Position numbers and translations under genes: made by a program. A stretch of 64,000 bases of DNA from Rapana venosa (lineage: Eukaryota > Mollusca > Gastropoda > Neogastropoda > Muricidae): the NCBI GenBank assembly GCA_028751875.1, contig CM054140.1, positions 46,833,051 to 46,897,050 on the forward strand, in the 5' to 3' direction. Below the pieces are notes generated by a model, which did no database searches, had not been told where the DNA came from, and saw nothing but the letters and a program-made list of their open reading frames with translations. Position 1 is the first letter of the stretch; each line of letters begins with the position of its first letter. This document shows positions 23,101 through 64,000 of the stretch, piece after piece.

Positions 23101-26100
23101 GATGCATAACTCTCCAGATGATGTCCACGTTGGCTGGTTACATTTTCACACAACAATCCTTAAATGGACACATCTGTCCTATACTAACTCAGTAACTGGC
23201 TTGGACAAAAATGTCTTTCTATTGGTGTATCCTGTAGTACATTTTCTTTCAACTTAGTCAGAAGACACTGCAACCCTGGAAGCTCAGCATCCAAATGAGT
23301 TGACAGAGGAATGTGGCCGTTTCATCAAATGTCTTCTCACCTTCCTTTAGTACCAATAACTGAATCAGCAGATGCTTGCAAATCTCTGCAACACACCTTT
23401 GGATGACACTGTTTAGAGTTGCCAGAAAAATGGACCTCAGCTTGTTTAGTTGATTTCCATTTTTATGTCAGCATTTAAAGAAATGAAAAACTAAAAGGTT
23501 TTAGAAAATGTTATGCATAGACAAAGAAAATAAGAGGGGAGACACACGATGACACACATAAGAAATCCAACAAAGTCTTCGTTCCACTGGTGCTAGAACT
23601 GCTGGTAATGACTGCAGTACAAATGTGTCACAGATTGATAAAGGTTGAAATAAAGAATTATTTACATGAGGCACATCTGTGTTAACTTCTTTTATTATAA
23701 CACACACACGCACGTGTGTGTGTGTGTTTTATTATGCTAGCACTGGAAGCCAATCAACCCCAAAATAATGGAAAAGGGAAATGAATGGGGGGAAAAGGGA
23801 ATGCTAGGCTGATAGACACTGTACTAATATGTATTGTGTATGGTAATAATAATACAAAAGATAATAATAAGCTCACTATTGAGTATTACTGCACTGACAT
23901 GTAACTCTACCTTGTGTATGTTGCCGGAGAAGAAATTCATTGATAGCACATTATTTTATGGAAAGATTGCGTAACTCAAAAATCCCAAGGCACAACAAAA
24001 CAAAGAAAATAAACTAAACTCCACTTTCAAATCACAAAAAATGATACTTAACTCATTCTACTCTGGGCAGTTTTCTCCCTTCACAAACACTCTACACTGA
24101 GCAATTCCATCCCTTTACAAACACTGTGTACTGGCCGATTTGATGGGTTTGGGGAAAAAATCTTTAAAAAATAACGGTATAACATACCATAATGAAATTT
24201 TGAGTACATATGCGCAACAGATTAGCCTAGCAGCATATGAACTTTCCAAGCAATATTTTATTTTTTTAATGATTGATGGCATTTTTTTTTAAATGACCCT
24301 TTTTTTCAAAACTGCCAATTATGGGGTACTCCAAACTCAAAGAGAGAAAAAAATTACTAGAAAGGTCTAAGTCCACAAAATTAGTTTTAGGTGCAAGAGA
24401 AGTAACTAAACATTGAATATGCAAAGTGAAAACAATGTAGAAAAAGTATTTGTTTTATGAGTGACATGTAAAGTAACACGTACACACAATCAGTTTTCAC
24501 GTTGGAGCGCTGCTACTGAAATGAGTCATTCACTTCACATTTACAATGATGAATGAATTTATATCTATAGAATGTCTCACCAATGTCTCTCACACACACA
24601 TGCATTCATGTTCAGTAATTAGCATAGTTTTGGATGGTGTGGTAGAGCCTAAAGCAAGCAATGTGCACACAAATGGTCAGGAATCCTAAAATGTCATTTC
24701 GGGTTATTCCCTGCTCTGGCCAGCACTTGAAAATGCTGTGCTTTTGAGTTGACCCTGGCTGCAATGTTTTCACCTGCATATTTATTTGTCTGCTCAACAA
24801 TTTGGTCCAGAAAAGCATCATCAAAAATTTGGCTGAAAAAATCCAAAGGGGCGTGGCTCTGCATGTGTTGAATGTGCAGGCCACATCCCTCATCATTGTA
24901 GGCTGGTAGTATGGGGAAAATGAAAAATCCTCATGCCAGTCTTGCATGAGGAAATGTAAAAACTCATCTTCTGCAAGGTCTTCTTCATCAGCCTGAGCAA
25001 CTGCCGGCCTGCCTGCCACGTCAGCATCACTGCTTGTGTGATCTGTACCCTCATCCACACTCACACTCTCCACTCTGCAACACTTTCCTTATCATGTTCA
25101 CTACCACTTTCACTACCACTTCCCTCTCTTCTGCTAACCATTCATAGTCAGAAGATTCCTGAACATTGTCTTCAATATCTGAACCTTCTGTTTGCAATTG
25201 TTCAAGAACTTCATCCAAGGTAAAACGGCGGCGTTGCCGTCTACATTCCGATGGTCCCGAAGTTGAAAGAGTTGCCATTTTGCAGCACTGATAAGTCAGT
25301 GATGGGAGGCGAGGCCTCGCCTCATTTGCATAATCTACCACATCATACTCAGCCAGCCACTGTGGTCAGGGTGATTTCGAAAGATTGTACAGTGTGCCGA
25401 AACGGTTTGCAACTGCGGAAGACCATTTACCTTTGACTTATGATTTTAAGTTGAGGGGCGATCACATCGCACCTTGGTGTAAAACCGTTGTGGACGGAAG
25501 GTGCGTTCACATCGCACCTTAGTATAAAACCGTCGTGAAGGGCAGGTGCAATGACATCGCACCCTCGTATAGAAAGAGTTAAGTGTGGACTGGTCAAAAC
25601 AAACAAAAAAAACGGGGACGACGTTTGCTTCACAAAATCACTGAGTCATGACGATCTCGGATTATCTTCTCTTGATTAGGATGGTCATTCAGCAAATCGT
25701 TAAATACGATCGCTATTTCACCATGTAACCTTACCAAAAAAATACATTGTATAGATACATTCAAACTATCTTATTTTGCAATCATTGTAAATTTGTGAAG
25801 TGATTTTGTGGAAATATCTGACGAAATCGGGCGTGCTTTCTTCTTTCTGGTTCGCAATGTCGGAAGATCGACAACGATCATAATAGTCCTTTTCTAAGTC
25901 TTCATTTTCAACGATCGCATGAATTATTACGCAAACCACGCGATCTTTGTATAAATAAACTGTTATATCGATGATCTATATTGAAACATTTGTGAAATTT
26001 ACCCTGTAAATCGAAAAAATTTGTCGATCCTTGAAAAGATCGGTTCGCGATGTCCATTCGTCCTTGCCCTTGTGTGAACGAATCTTCCGCAATTTGAACA

Positions 26101-28253
26101 CTTTGCTTTTATTGGTTTGCGGGTGAACGACAGTCCATGAATACATTAACCCATTCCCAAATTAGTACAAATAGGTCGACTAGTTTGATTTTCACCTTGA
26201 GTATTGGCTATTTTAAGCTACAGGTTCTTCGGAGTTCGCCGTCGGAGATCATGTACCGCCAAAAATCCTGTTTTTCACGAAAATTAGCCAGATATGAAAA
26301 AACTTTCACCCATCTTGCTATTCTACAATAAAATCTTAACACAATGATACCAAATATAGTGACAATAGTTGTCTGTCGCGAATACGCATCGGATTCAAAG
26401 TGGTCCATTTGTCCATGTGCGTGAAAATGGCAGCCGCGCAGCGTTTTTTAGCGGAATGCACACCTCATTCACACGCTTTGTGTATTGACGATACACAAGC
26501 CACAGAAATAAAAATGCACTCATTGAAAAGAAGATTGAACTTTTTTCGGATATACAGTGTTTTTTTAATCAGTAAAATAGAAGCGGAGTAATAAGGAAGT
26601 GGATAGACCGAAAATTTGCCACTTTTCAGCAGTGATGACAGTATTCGCCGGGGGCTGCCGCTACCTACCTTAATTCACCTGATGCCACTGCAGAGATCTA
26701 ACACATCACTTCTTCTGCATGCACATGAAGAAAATTTAAACACTGGCAGGTTTGCACTTCAAAGTTGCCTTGGGAGATTGTCAAAACCCTACCCTTAATT
26801 CACCAGATACCATTGCAGAGATATGAACCCACGACTTCATAATCCCACAGGACTAAGTCAAACAGTTACCATTCCACTGCAGCATCAAGACTTTAGTACT
26901 GGATAATGTACAGACTAACAAAGTGATAAAAGCATCATCTCCCTCCACTGACGATCCTTCCCTAGCCAGGATCAGCAGGTGTTGGGTGCACAAGTCTGGG
27001 GAACTACAAACTGCACCTCTACACTCACTGCGTCACAGGCAGAGCTGTAACTTGTAACTATATAAGTCTCACTCCTGCTCAGCCGTACAGTTCTGATCAA
27101 GTTTGACAAAACCACAAAGACCAAAATGAAAGCAGAAAAGTATCAAATATTCCAAATAAATCATCAAAAATAAAAGAAAAGCAGCAAAACAAACAAAAAC
27201 CCAGGATAAATGGCTATGCTGAAGTAAAATAAAAAACAAAACAAAAAACCAACAACAAAAACAACCAAATAGGACATTACAATCAATTTTTTAAAAGACC
27301 GATGATGTTTTCAAAGCACATGGCCACAAATTTTTTAAAAGCCAAAATATCCAGGAGTTTTGATTTATAATTCTCTTTTCATTCCTGGGCTTGAGCTCCA
27401 ATGTTTACCAATGAAGAGATTTATCCTATGGGACCAATTTTGCCCACCACAAAGCCAAAGGAAGCCACATTCCAACTAAGGGGATTGATTTTTTAATAAT
27501 TTGGCCCATAGAGCAATACCTAAGGCAACATTTTGTTTATGGTCTAACATGGTGCAGCTTATGAAACCAAAATTATTAAGTGATAAATATAGGCCTACAC
27601 TGTGACCATGATGGACTGTTTAACTTTTTCCTCTAACTTGTCTAAGGCTTTACTTTCTGAAACATGAGCTTTATATTAACAATTCTAATTCAGTTACTGG
27701 TAATTGTATACCTTGATGTAGTGACGCAATTCAGATTTATACGCAAGCGTAATCAAAAGAAAAGTTTGTCTTGAATCTTTACTTCAAGCTCAAGCACTTC
27801 ATACACCAATGATGTTTTCGGTGGGCCAATCAAACTCTGGTCGACTCCTGCAAATCCCTCCCATATGACCCCGTTTCCATTATAATAAAAATTAAAGGCC
27901 AAACGTACCTGGACTGCTCGATTCGCTCCCCGTGTGCTGCAAAATAAAGCCAAAGCAATTTAAAATGCATTCGATTGTACTCAGTAAATCCAATTAATGT
28001 TAATTAAATATGCAAAAATGATCCGGTCCTATCAATTATGGCGCGCGCATCATTTCTCAAGCTGTCTGGGAAACCCAAAAAATTATTCTACGATCGTCAT
28101 TTACATGAACTCTTGGGTTTCCGTACTTGGCAGAAACATAAATAGGATAACAATCTGCAAACAGATTGATTACGGAAATCCTACAACTTAAGAAATAAGC
28201 AGATATGAAATAAAATCAAAACAATTTCGCTTGTAATTGTTACGAACCTCCAT
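10482..28253 (-). CDS. MIER1: MIER1, mesoderm induction early response protein 1 (whole coding span, 7 coding exons)
   Basis: The coding exons, in transcript order, are 28253-28248, 27936-27909, 17473-17346, 15526-15190, 14223-14011, 12795-12393 and 11127-10482. Every junction is GT-AG and every phase matches (0,1,0,1,1,2), giving 1761 bases or 586 residues. The acidic N-terminal part carries the [10 protein letters not shown] and [10 protein letters not shown] blocks. An ELM2 domain spans about residues 196-295 and a SANT domain about 302-352 ([13 protein letters not shown]... [16 protein letters not shown]). The tail is Ser-rich with a basic KKMKMD patch. Known family: MIER1 is a nuclear corepressor that binds HDAC1/2 through ELM2-SANT. 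The protein is slightly longer than vertebrate MIER1. It shares a short promoter region with DNAI4. MIER2/MIER3 are vertebrate paralogues; an invertebrate normally has one MIER gene. Confidence 0.92.
11606..11830 (-). mobile_element. 5'-truncated RTE LINE fragment (same family as 32521-35125)
   Basis: The 3' end reads (GAT)n then the same words as the 3' end of the RTE at 32521. The - strand frame codes [20 protein letters not shown], near-identical to the C-terminus of that element. Only the last about 220 bases are present. Confidence 0.75.
12393..12795 (-). CDS. MIER1: MIER1 coding exon 6 (ELM2 end and SANT domain)
   Basis: The acceptor is TTTCGTTCCAG and the donor AC|GTAAGT. It codes residues 238-371: the ELM2 second half ([20 protein letters not shown]), then the SANT domain starting at W303 with [20 protein letters not shown], and KYHLHPGV. 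These are the residues that contact HDAC1/2 and inositol phosphate in the family. Confidence 0.95.
12858..13789. mobile_element. TTAA-flanked MITE (piggyBac type) with nested SINE
   Basis: Both ends carry the inverted repeat GGGGGACCAC(T/G)GC followed by an ACTTTTAACAAA-like word, and both are flanked by TTAA (12854-12857 and 13790-13793). Known family: TTAA duplications with terminal inverted repeats are the mark of piggyBac-superfamily elements. No transposase frame is present, so it is non-autonomous. A SINE is inserted inside at 13357-13648. It sits in the MIER1 intron between exons 5 and 6. Confidence 0.8.
13357..13648 (-). repeat. Chimeric tRNA/5S SINE, inserted in MITE
   Basis: This is a - strand copy of the GATAGCTCAGTGGT-headed SINE family. 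It has the same body words as the other copies (TCAGGGAAGGTAAAGCAGCG, GATGGGCGCCGCCCTCAATA, GAGGTCTCTGACGCCTCGCT). Confidence 0.8.
14011..14223 (-). CDS. MIER1: MIER1 coding exon 5 (start of ELM2)
   Basis: The acceptor is TTCTGTCACAG and the donor T|GTGAGC. It codes residues 167-237, including [28 protein letters not shown] and [10 protein letters not shown], the first half of the ELM2 domain. Confidence 0.92.
15091..15213 (-). repeat. Tandem triplication of the MIER1 exon 4 / intron junction
   Basis: The word GAGAT|GTAAGTT(G/A)CATGTC with its flanks occurs three times at 43-bp spacing, with donor GT at 15189, 15146 and 15103 on the - strand. The first copy is the true exon end. The other two lie in the intron and are intact-looking strong donors. 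Confidence 0.85.
15190..15526 (-). CDS. MIER1: MIER1 coding exon 4 (acidic, Ser-rich linker)
   Basis: It begins [16 protein letters not shown], matching the conserved MP-(I/L)-xELLxxYG motif, then runs through an acidic, Ser-rich, low-complexity region (residues 55-166). The donor GTAAGT at 15189 is the first of three tandem copies of this exon/intron junction spaced 43 bp apart. Confidence 0.9.
16166..16455 (+). repeat. Chimeric tRNA/5S SINE
   Basis: The A-box word TAGCTCAGTGG is near 16174, followed by a diverged 5S-like segment and the shared body ending near a CTTATC-T tract. It is in the MIER1 intron between exons 3 and 4. Confidence 0.8.
16500..17165 (-). repeat. Long non-autonomous interspersed repeat (same family as 6660-7560)
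   Basis: It shares ordered words with 6660-7560 (GTTGGTCAAGTAATTTGA, CTCAACTGTGTGGTCCCAG, CCCATAGCAAACTC) and a tRNA-like head at its right end read on the - strand. Confidence 0.65.
17346..17473 (-). CDS. MIER1: MIER1 coding exon 3 (acidic N-terminal region)
   Basis: The acceptor is TTTGTCTTTCAG and the donor AAG|GTAAAC. It codes [20 protein letters not shown] followed by an acidic run and ELDDLEK, the most conserved N-terminal block of MIER proteins. Its length is 128 bases. Confidence 0.9.
17474..18240. other. Intron sequence, no gene seen
   Basis: It is part of MIER1 intron 2. A GAGA microsatellite is at about 17600-17650. The 144-residue frame on the - strand (17498-17932) has no recognisable motif. 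Confidence 0.4.
18245..18510 (-). mobile_element. Degraded RTE 3' fragment
   Basis: The stretch around 18395-18460 is alignable with the region just inside the 3' ends of the two RTE elements (the segment antisense to CRxV...xPNHxSFLLL). It is old and short. Confidence 0.4.
18660..18765 (+). repeat. Interspersed repeat tail: (AAT)n GGAATTTATATAGCGC type
   Basis: An AAT run is followed by TATGGAATTTATATAGCGCC and a GAAGCGCTTGCA word. The reverse orientation recurs at 35568-35645, and a damaged copy at about 50785-50850. Confidence 0.55.
19240..19560 (-). repeat. tRNA-derived SINE copy (family of 2295-2735)
   Basis: It shares GACACATTCTGACTTCAGAG, GGGATCTTCAATGTGC and AACCCTACCCTTAATT-type words with the copies at 2295-2735 and 26755-26890. 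Confidence 0.6.
19877..22021 (-). pseudogene. RTE reverse transcriptase ORF with two frameshifts
   Basis: Three frames join in order: 22021-21374 (EN-RT linker, basic), 21398-20196 (RT) and 20257-19877 (C-terminus). RT motifs visible are [81 protein letters not shown] and FADDIDG (the catalytic box), then a [11 protein letters not shown] motif. Frame shifts lie within about 21374-21398 and 20196-20257. The long uninterrupted 400-residue RT frame means the insertion is fairly young. Confidence 0.85.
19877..22023 (-). mobile_element. RTE-clade LINE, 5'-truncated, with 11-bp target duplication
   Basis: The element on the - strand is flanked by AAAAATGATAT at 19866-19876 and 22024-22034. It ends 3' in a GATA-rich tail (ACGGGACAGATAGATAG). 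It encodes a linker, a full reverse transcriptase with FADD box, and the C-terminal region. The endonuclease is missing, so it is 5'-truncated. Known family: RTE-clade LINEs often end in short tandem repeats rather than poly(A). It sits in the long MIER1 intron in the same sense as the gene. Confidence 0.85.
22600..23470 (-). pseudogene. Unidentified coding-like relic on the - strand
   Basis: Three pieces look coding but are broken. Near 23435-23260 a frame reads [18 protein letters not shown] and then continues with [19 protein letters not shown]. At 23156-22950 a frame contains [18 protein letters not shown] and [12 protein letters not shown], ending in a stop. At 22834-22595 there is a Ser-rich frame. 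I do not recognise the family. It lies between an RTE insertion and a dead piggyBac element, so a transposon or an old gene remnant are both possible. Confidence 0.35.
24612..25341 (-). pseudogene. piggyBac transposase N-terminal remnant (PGBD-like), frameshifted
   Basis: The frame 25341-25051 carries [19 protein letters not shown], typical of the acidic N-terminus of PGBD-type transposases. A shifted frame near 24865-24790 reads [20 protein letters not shown] then TNKYA, a hallmark of the family's first conserved block. The reading returns to the first frame with [17 protein letters not shown], the next block. At least two frame changes are therefore present, and the protein stops before the catalytic aspartates. 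Confidence 0.8.
25441..25578. repeat. Subterminal repeats of the piggyBac element
   Basis: Three units of about 45-50 bp share ACATCGCACC and, in the first two, (G/A)TATAAAACCGT-like words, ending next to TTAA. Such subterminal repeats are usual transposase binding regions in this superfamily. Confidence 0.6.
25583..26650. other. Intron sequence with clustered GATCG/CGATC words
   Basis: There is no gene. Between about 25640 and 26050 the pentamers CGATC or GATCG occur roughly nine times, in a region that is otherwise AT-rich. A TTAACCCATTCCC word at about 26144 resembles a piggyBac-type end, but I found no partner. Confidence 0.4.
26755..26890 (-). repeat. tRNA-derived SINE fragment (family of 2295-2735)
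   Basis: It shares AACCCTACCCTTAATTCACC, CCATTGCAGAGATATGAACC and a tRNA-like end with the copies at 2295-2735 and 19240-19560. Confidence 0.55.
27909..27936 (-). CDS. MIER1: MIER1 coding exon 2 (28-base micro-exon)
   Basis: The acceptor TTTATTTTGCAG and donor GTACGT bracket 28 bases coding HTGSESSSP plus one base of the next codon. Phase 0 in and phase 1 out match both neighbours. It lies about 10.4 kb from the next exon. Confidence 0.75.
28248..28253 (-). CDS. MIER1: MIER1 coding exon 1 (start codon plus one codon)
   Basis: AAG-ATG-GAG is followed directly by a GTTCGT donor, so this exon codes only Met-Glu. It is chosen because joining it in phase 0 to the 28-base exon gives [11 protein letters not shown], which aligns with the short ESSSP-containing N-terminus known for MIER1, and because no in-frame ATG precedes the 28-base exon before a stop. 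The 5'UTR extends to higher coordinates into the shared promoter. Confidence 0.7.
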
Positions 28254-28670
28254 CTTGAATGGAAAAATACGGAGGGGCATTGTGCAAACCCCAGAACGAG
28301 GCTTCAAGAAATCCTGACCTAAAAGGCCTAAGTTGTAAACGTGTATCTGATTGGCTGTTATAATATCTCAGCTGAGAGGATGCAATTTAGGAGCTAAGAT
28401 TCCAGAAAACACGAGAGTATACTTTAACTTAACACCTGCTAAACACTAATGATTGGAATGGCTTTTCATAGAGTAGGAAGATATATTGGTTAAGGGTACA
28501 AGCCTTCCAAACAGCAGGTATCACAACACAGTGAATTTCATGGTTCAACCAATCACAGTCCATTTGTGAAACACAGTACGGAGTTCCCTTGACAACGCAT
28601 CCAGAGGAGATAACTGTGGTTCCTGAACATACGGACACCTTGCCGAAGTGTCCCACATACATCTTCTGAC
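28254..28670. promoter_or_regulatory. Shared bidirectional promoter of MIER1 (-) and DNAI4 (+)
   Basis: Only 417 bp separate the two start codons. The gap contains ATTGG at 28350-28354, 28452-28456 and 28485-28489 (CCAAT on the - strand, facing MIER1) and CCAAT at 28549-28553 (facing DNAI4), plus an RFX X-box at 28583-28596. No TATA box is obvious at a standard distance. The two 5'UTRs must fit in this space. The arrangement matches the head-to-head MIER1/WDR78 pair known in vertebrates. Confidence 0.75.
28583..28596 (+). promoter_or_regulatory. X-box (RFX binding site) upstream of DNAI4
   Basis: GTTCCCTTGACAAC fits the X-box consensus RYYNYY-N(1-3)-RRNRAC at every fixed position and matches GTTGCCATGGCAAC at 11 of 14. 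It lies 75 bp before the DNAI4 ATG, the usual place for RFX sites in ciliary genes. RFX/FOXJ1 control of axonemal dynein genes is established in other animals; binding here is inferred. Confidence 0.65.
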
Positions 28671-63101
<34,431 letters not shown>

Positions 63102-63212
63102 GTGAGTGACAGTGAACCCCGAGTCGTCTGCAGTGACTGGGAAAACCTAGGATTGTGAAGTGAAAGGTTGTTTCTTGGGGTTCCTATGCTCCTTTGAAGC
63201 TCTTTGACAACT

Positions 63213-63255
63213 TCAACTTCCATTATCCTCGAAATAAAAGAATAAAAAAAAATTA
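63213..63255 (+). repeat. SINE family 2 tail
   Basis: TTCCATTATCCTCGAAATAA with AAGAATAAAAA; only the extreme 3' end of the family. Confidence 0.65.
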
Positions 63256-64000
63256 AAATTAAAGAGTTCATGCCAGTAGTTTTTTTAAATCAGGAATTTA
63301 TTCTTTAGATAAACTGAAAAGCATTGATACTGGATCTGTTGTTTCTGGGAGGAAATTTCATAAAATGATGGGAAGTACCTTGAAATTCTTCATTAAAAAA
63401 AGTCAGGACTACAGAAATGTATAAATCTTAAATCTTGTTGAAAACTGTTGAAGATGCAGCTATGAGTTTTGTCAGAATCACAGGTATTAAGTTGAGGCTC
63501 TTTCACATTACACTGAGGTTTTTTTTAAAAAGTGTTTAAATGAAAAAGTGTATGGTTTTAAATATTCCTTCGTATTTCCCTTCCATTCTTCTTTTCTTCC
63601 TCTCCCTTAATTCTGCTGGGGGTCATTGGGCGTAACTAACTAAAGAGCAGTTAATCAAATTTCCCCAGTTTATGTCAGTTGTGTGCCAGCACCTGGGTCT
63701 GTATGAATGGTTTTCCTATTTATGTGTCTGTCTTGTTCTTCACCTCCCCTCCTGCAACAGTTCCCTGCAGAACGGTTGTGATGAAGCCGCTGAATCTCGT
63801 AACATGGCCATACCATTCTAGTTTTCTTTTCTGGATTGAAGTCAGCAGATCTCTGTATAGACAGTATACAGTCTGAGGGAGTTATACCATGTATTTATAG
63901 ATTTATTCATCCTTGGGCAAATACGCAATTTGGAGGGGAAAAAAAAGCCAGATTGTAAGGACAGTAAGCCCTGCAACTGTGCTATTTCAGTATTGGTGCA
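63256..64000. other. DNAI4 intron 19, with old RTE fragment
   Basis: No exon was recognised before the window edge. A segment at about 63750-63850 resembles the antisense 3' part of the RTE elements (GCAGAACGGTTGTGATGAAG, ACATGGCCATACCATTCTAG). Confidence 0.45.

Larger units (their letters stand above)
24052..25578 (-). mobile_element. Dead piggyBac element flanked by TTAA
   Basis: TTAA occurs at 24048-24051 and 25579-25582. The ends are weak inverted repeats (CTCATTCTA on the left, CTCTTTCTA read inward on the right). The right end has three copies of an ACATCGCACC-containing unit. Inside lies a transposase N-terminal remnant. The catalytic DDE half is absent, so the element is internally deleted. 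The left boundary is less certain than the right. Confidence 0.6.

Overview
This window is nuclear DNA of an animal with split genes, and most likely of a marine gastropod mollusc. It has GT-AG introns, many interspersed repeats (tRNA/5S-type SINEs, RTE and CR1-like LINEs, TTAA-flanked piggyBac-type elements) and long TG/CA/CT microsatellites. The organism call is an inference from repeat style and protein divergence; no marker gene fixes the species.

Three host genes can be supported. (1) The last coding exon of an SLC35D-type nucleotide-sugar transporter (probably SLC35D1) lies at 288-372 on the + strand, with its 3'UTR and a poly(A) signal at 1108-1113. (2) A complete MIER1 gene (ELM2-SANT transcriptional corepressor) lies on the - strand, with seven coding exons between 28253 and 10482. 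All splice phases agree, giving a predicted 586-residue protein. The start codon sits in an exon with only 6 coding bases, followed by a 28-base micro-exon. (3) DNAI4 (WDR78, axonemal dynein intermediate chain 4) lies on the + strand from 28671 and runs off the right edge. Fifteen exons read cleanly or are phase-consistent, and four more are recognisable in damaged sequence.

MIER1 and DNAI4 are head to head, with 417 bp between start codons. That gap carries CCAAT boxes in both directions and a consensus RFX X-box (28583-28596) on the DNAI4 side. MIER1 and SLC35D1 are tail to tail. To my knowledge the same gene order and orientations occur in human, so this looks like a very old microsynteny block pairing a chromatin regulator with a ciliary gene over a shared promoter.

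Region by region: 1-1125, SLC35D1 end. 1.1-10.5 kb, intergenic and MIER1 3'UTR with SINEs. 10.5-28.25 kb, MIER1, whose introns hold a TTAA MITE with a nested SINE (12.86-13.79), an RTE insertion with an 11-bp target duplication (19.88-22.02), an unidentified coding-like relic (22.9-23.5) and a dead piggyBac element (24.05-25.58). 28.25-28.67 kb, shared promoter. 28.67-64 kb, DNAI4, whose introns hold a CR1-like LINE relic (29.7-30.45), an RTE with a 5' inversion nested in a SINE (32.4-35.3), a large hairpin (44.27-44.39), a 122-bp higher-order minisatellite (46.4-46.9) and a 1.25-kb TG-rich minisatellite (61.6-62.86).

The stretch 47.3-55.25 kb is abnormal. Its sequence looks smeared into homopolymers, as if from unpolished or low-coverage assembly. 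It still contains four DNAI4 exons in the right order and damaged copies of repeats seen cleanly elsewhere, so I read it as consensus error rather than biology.
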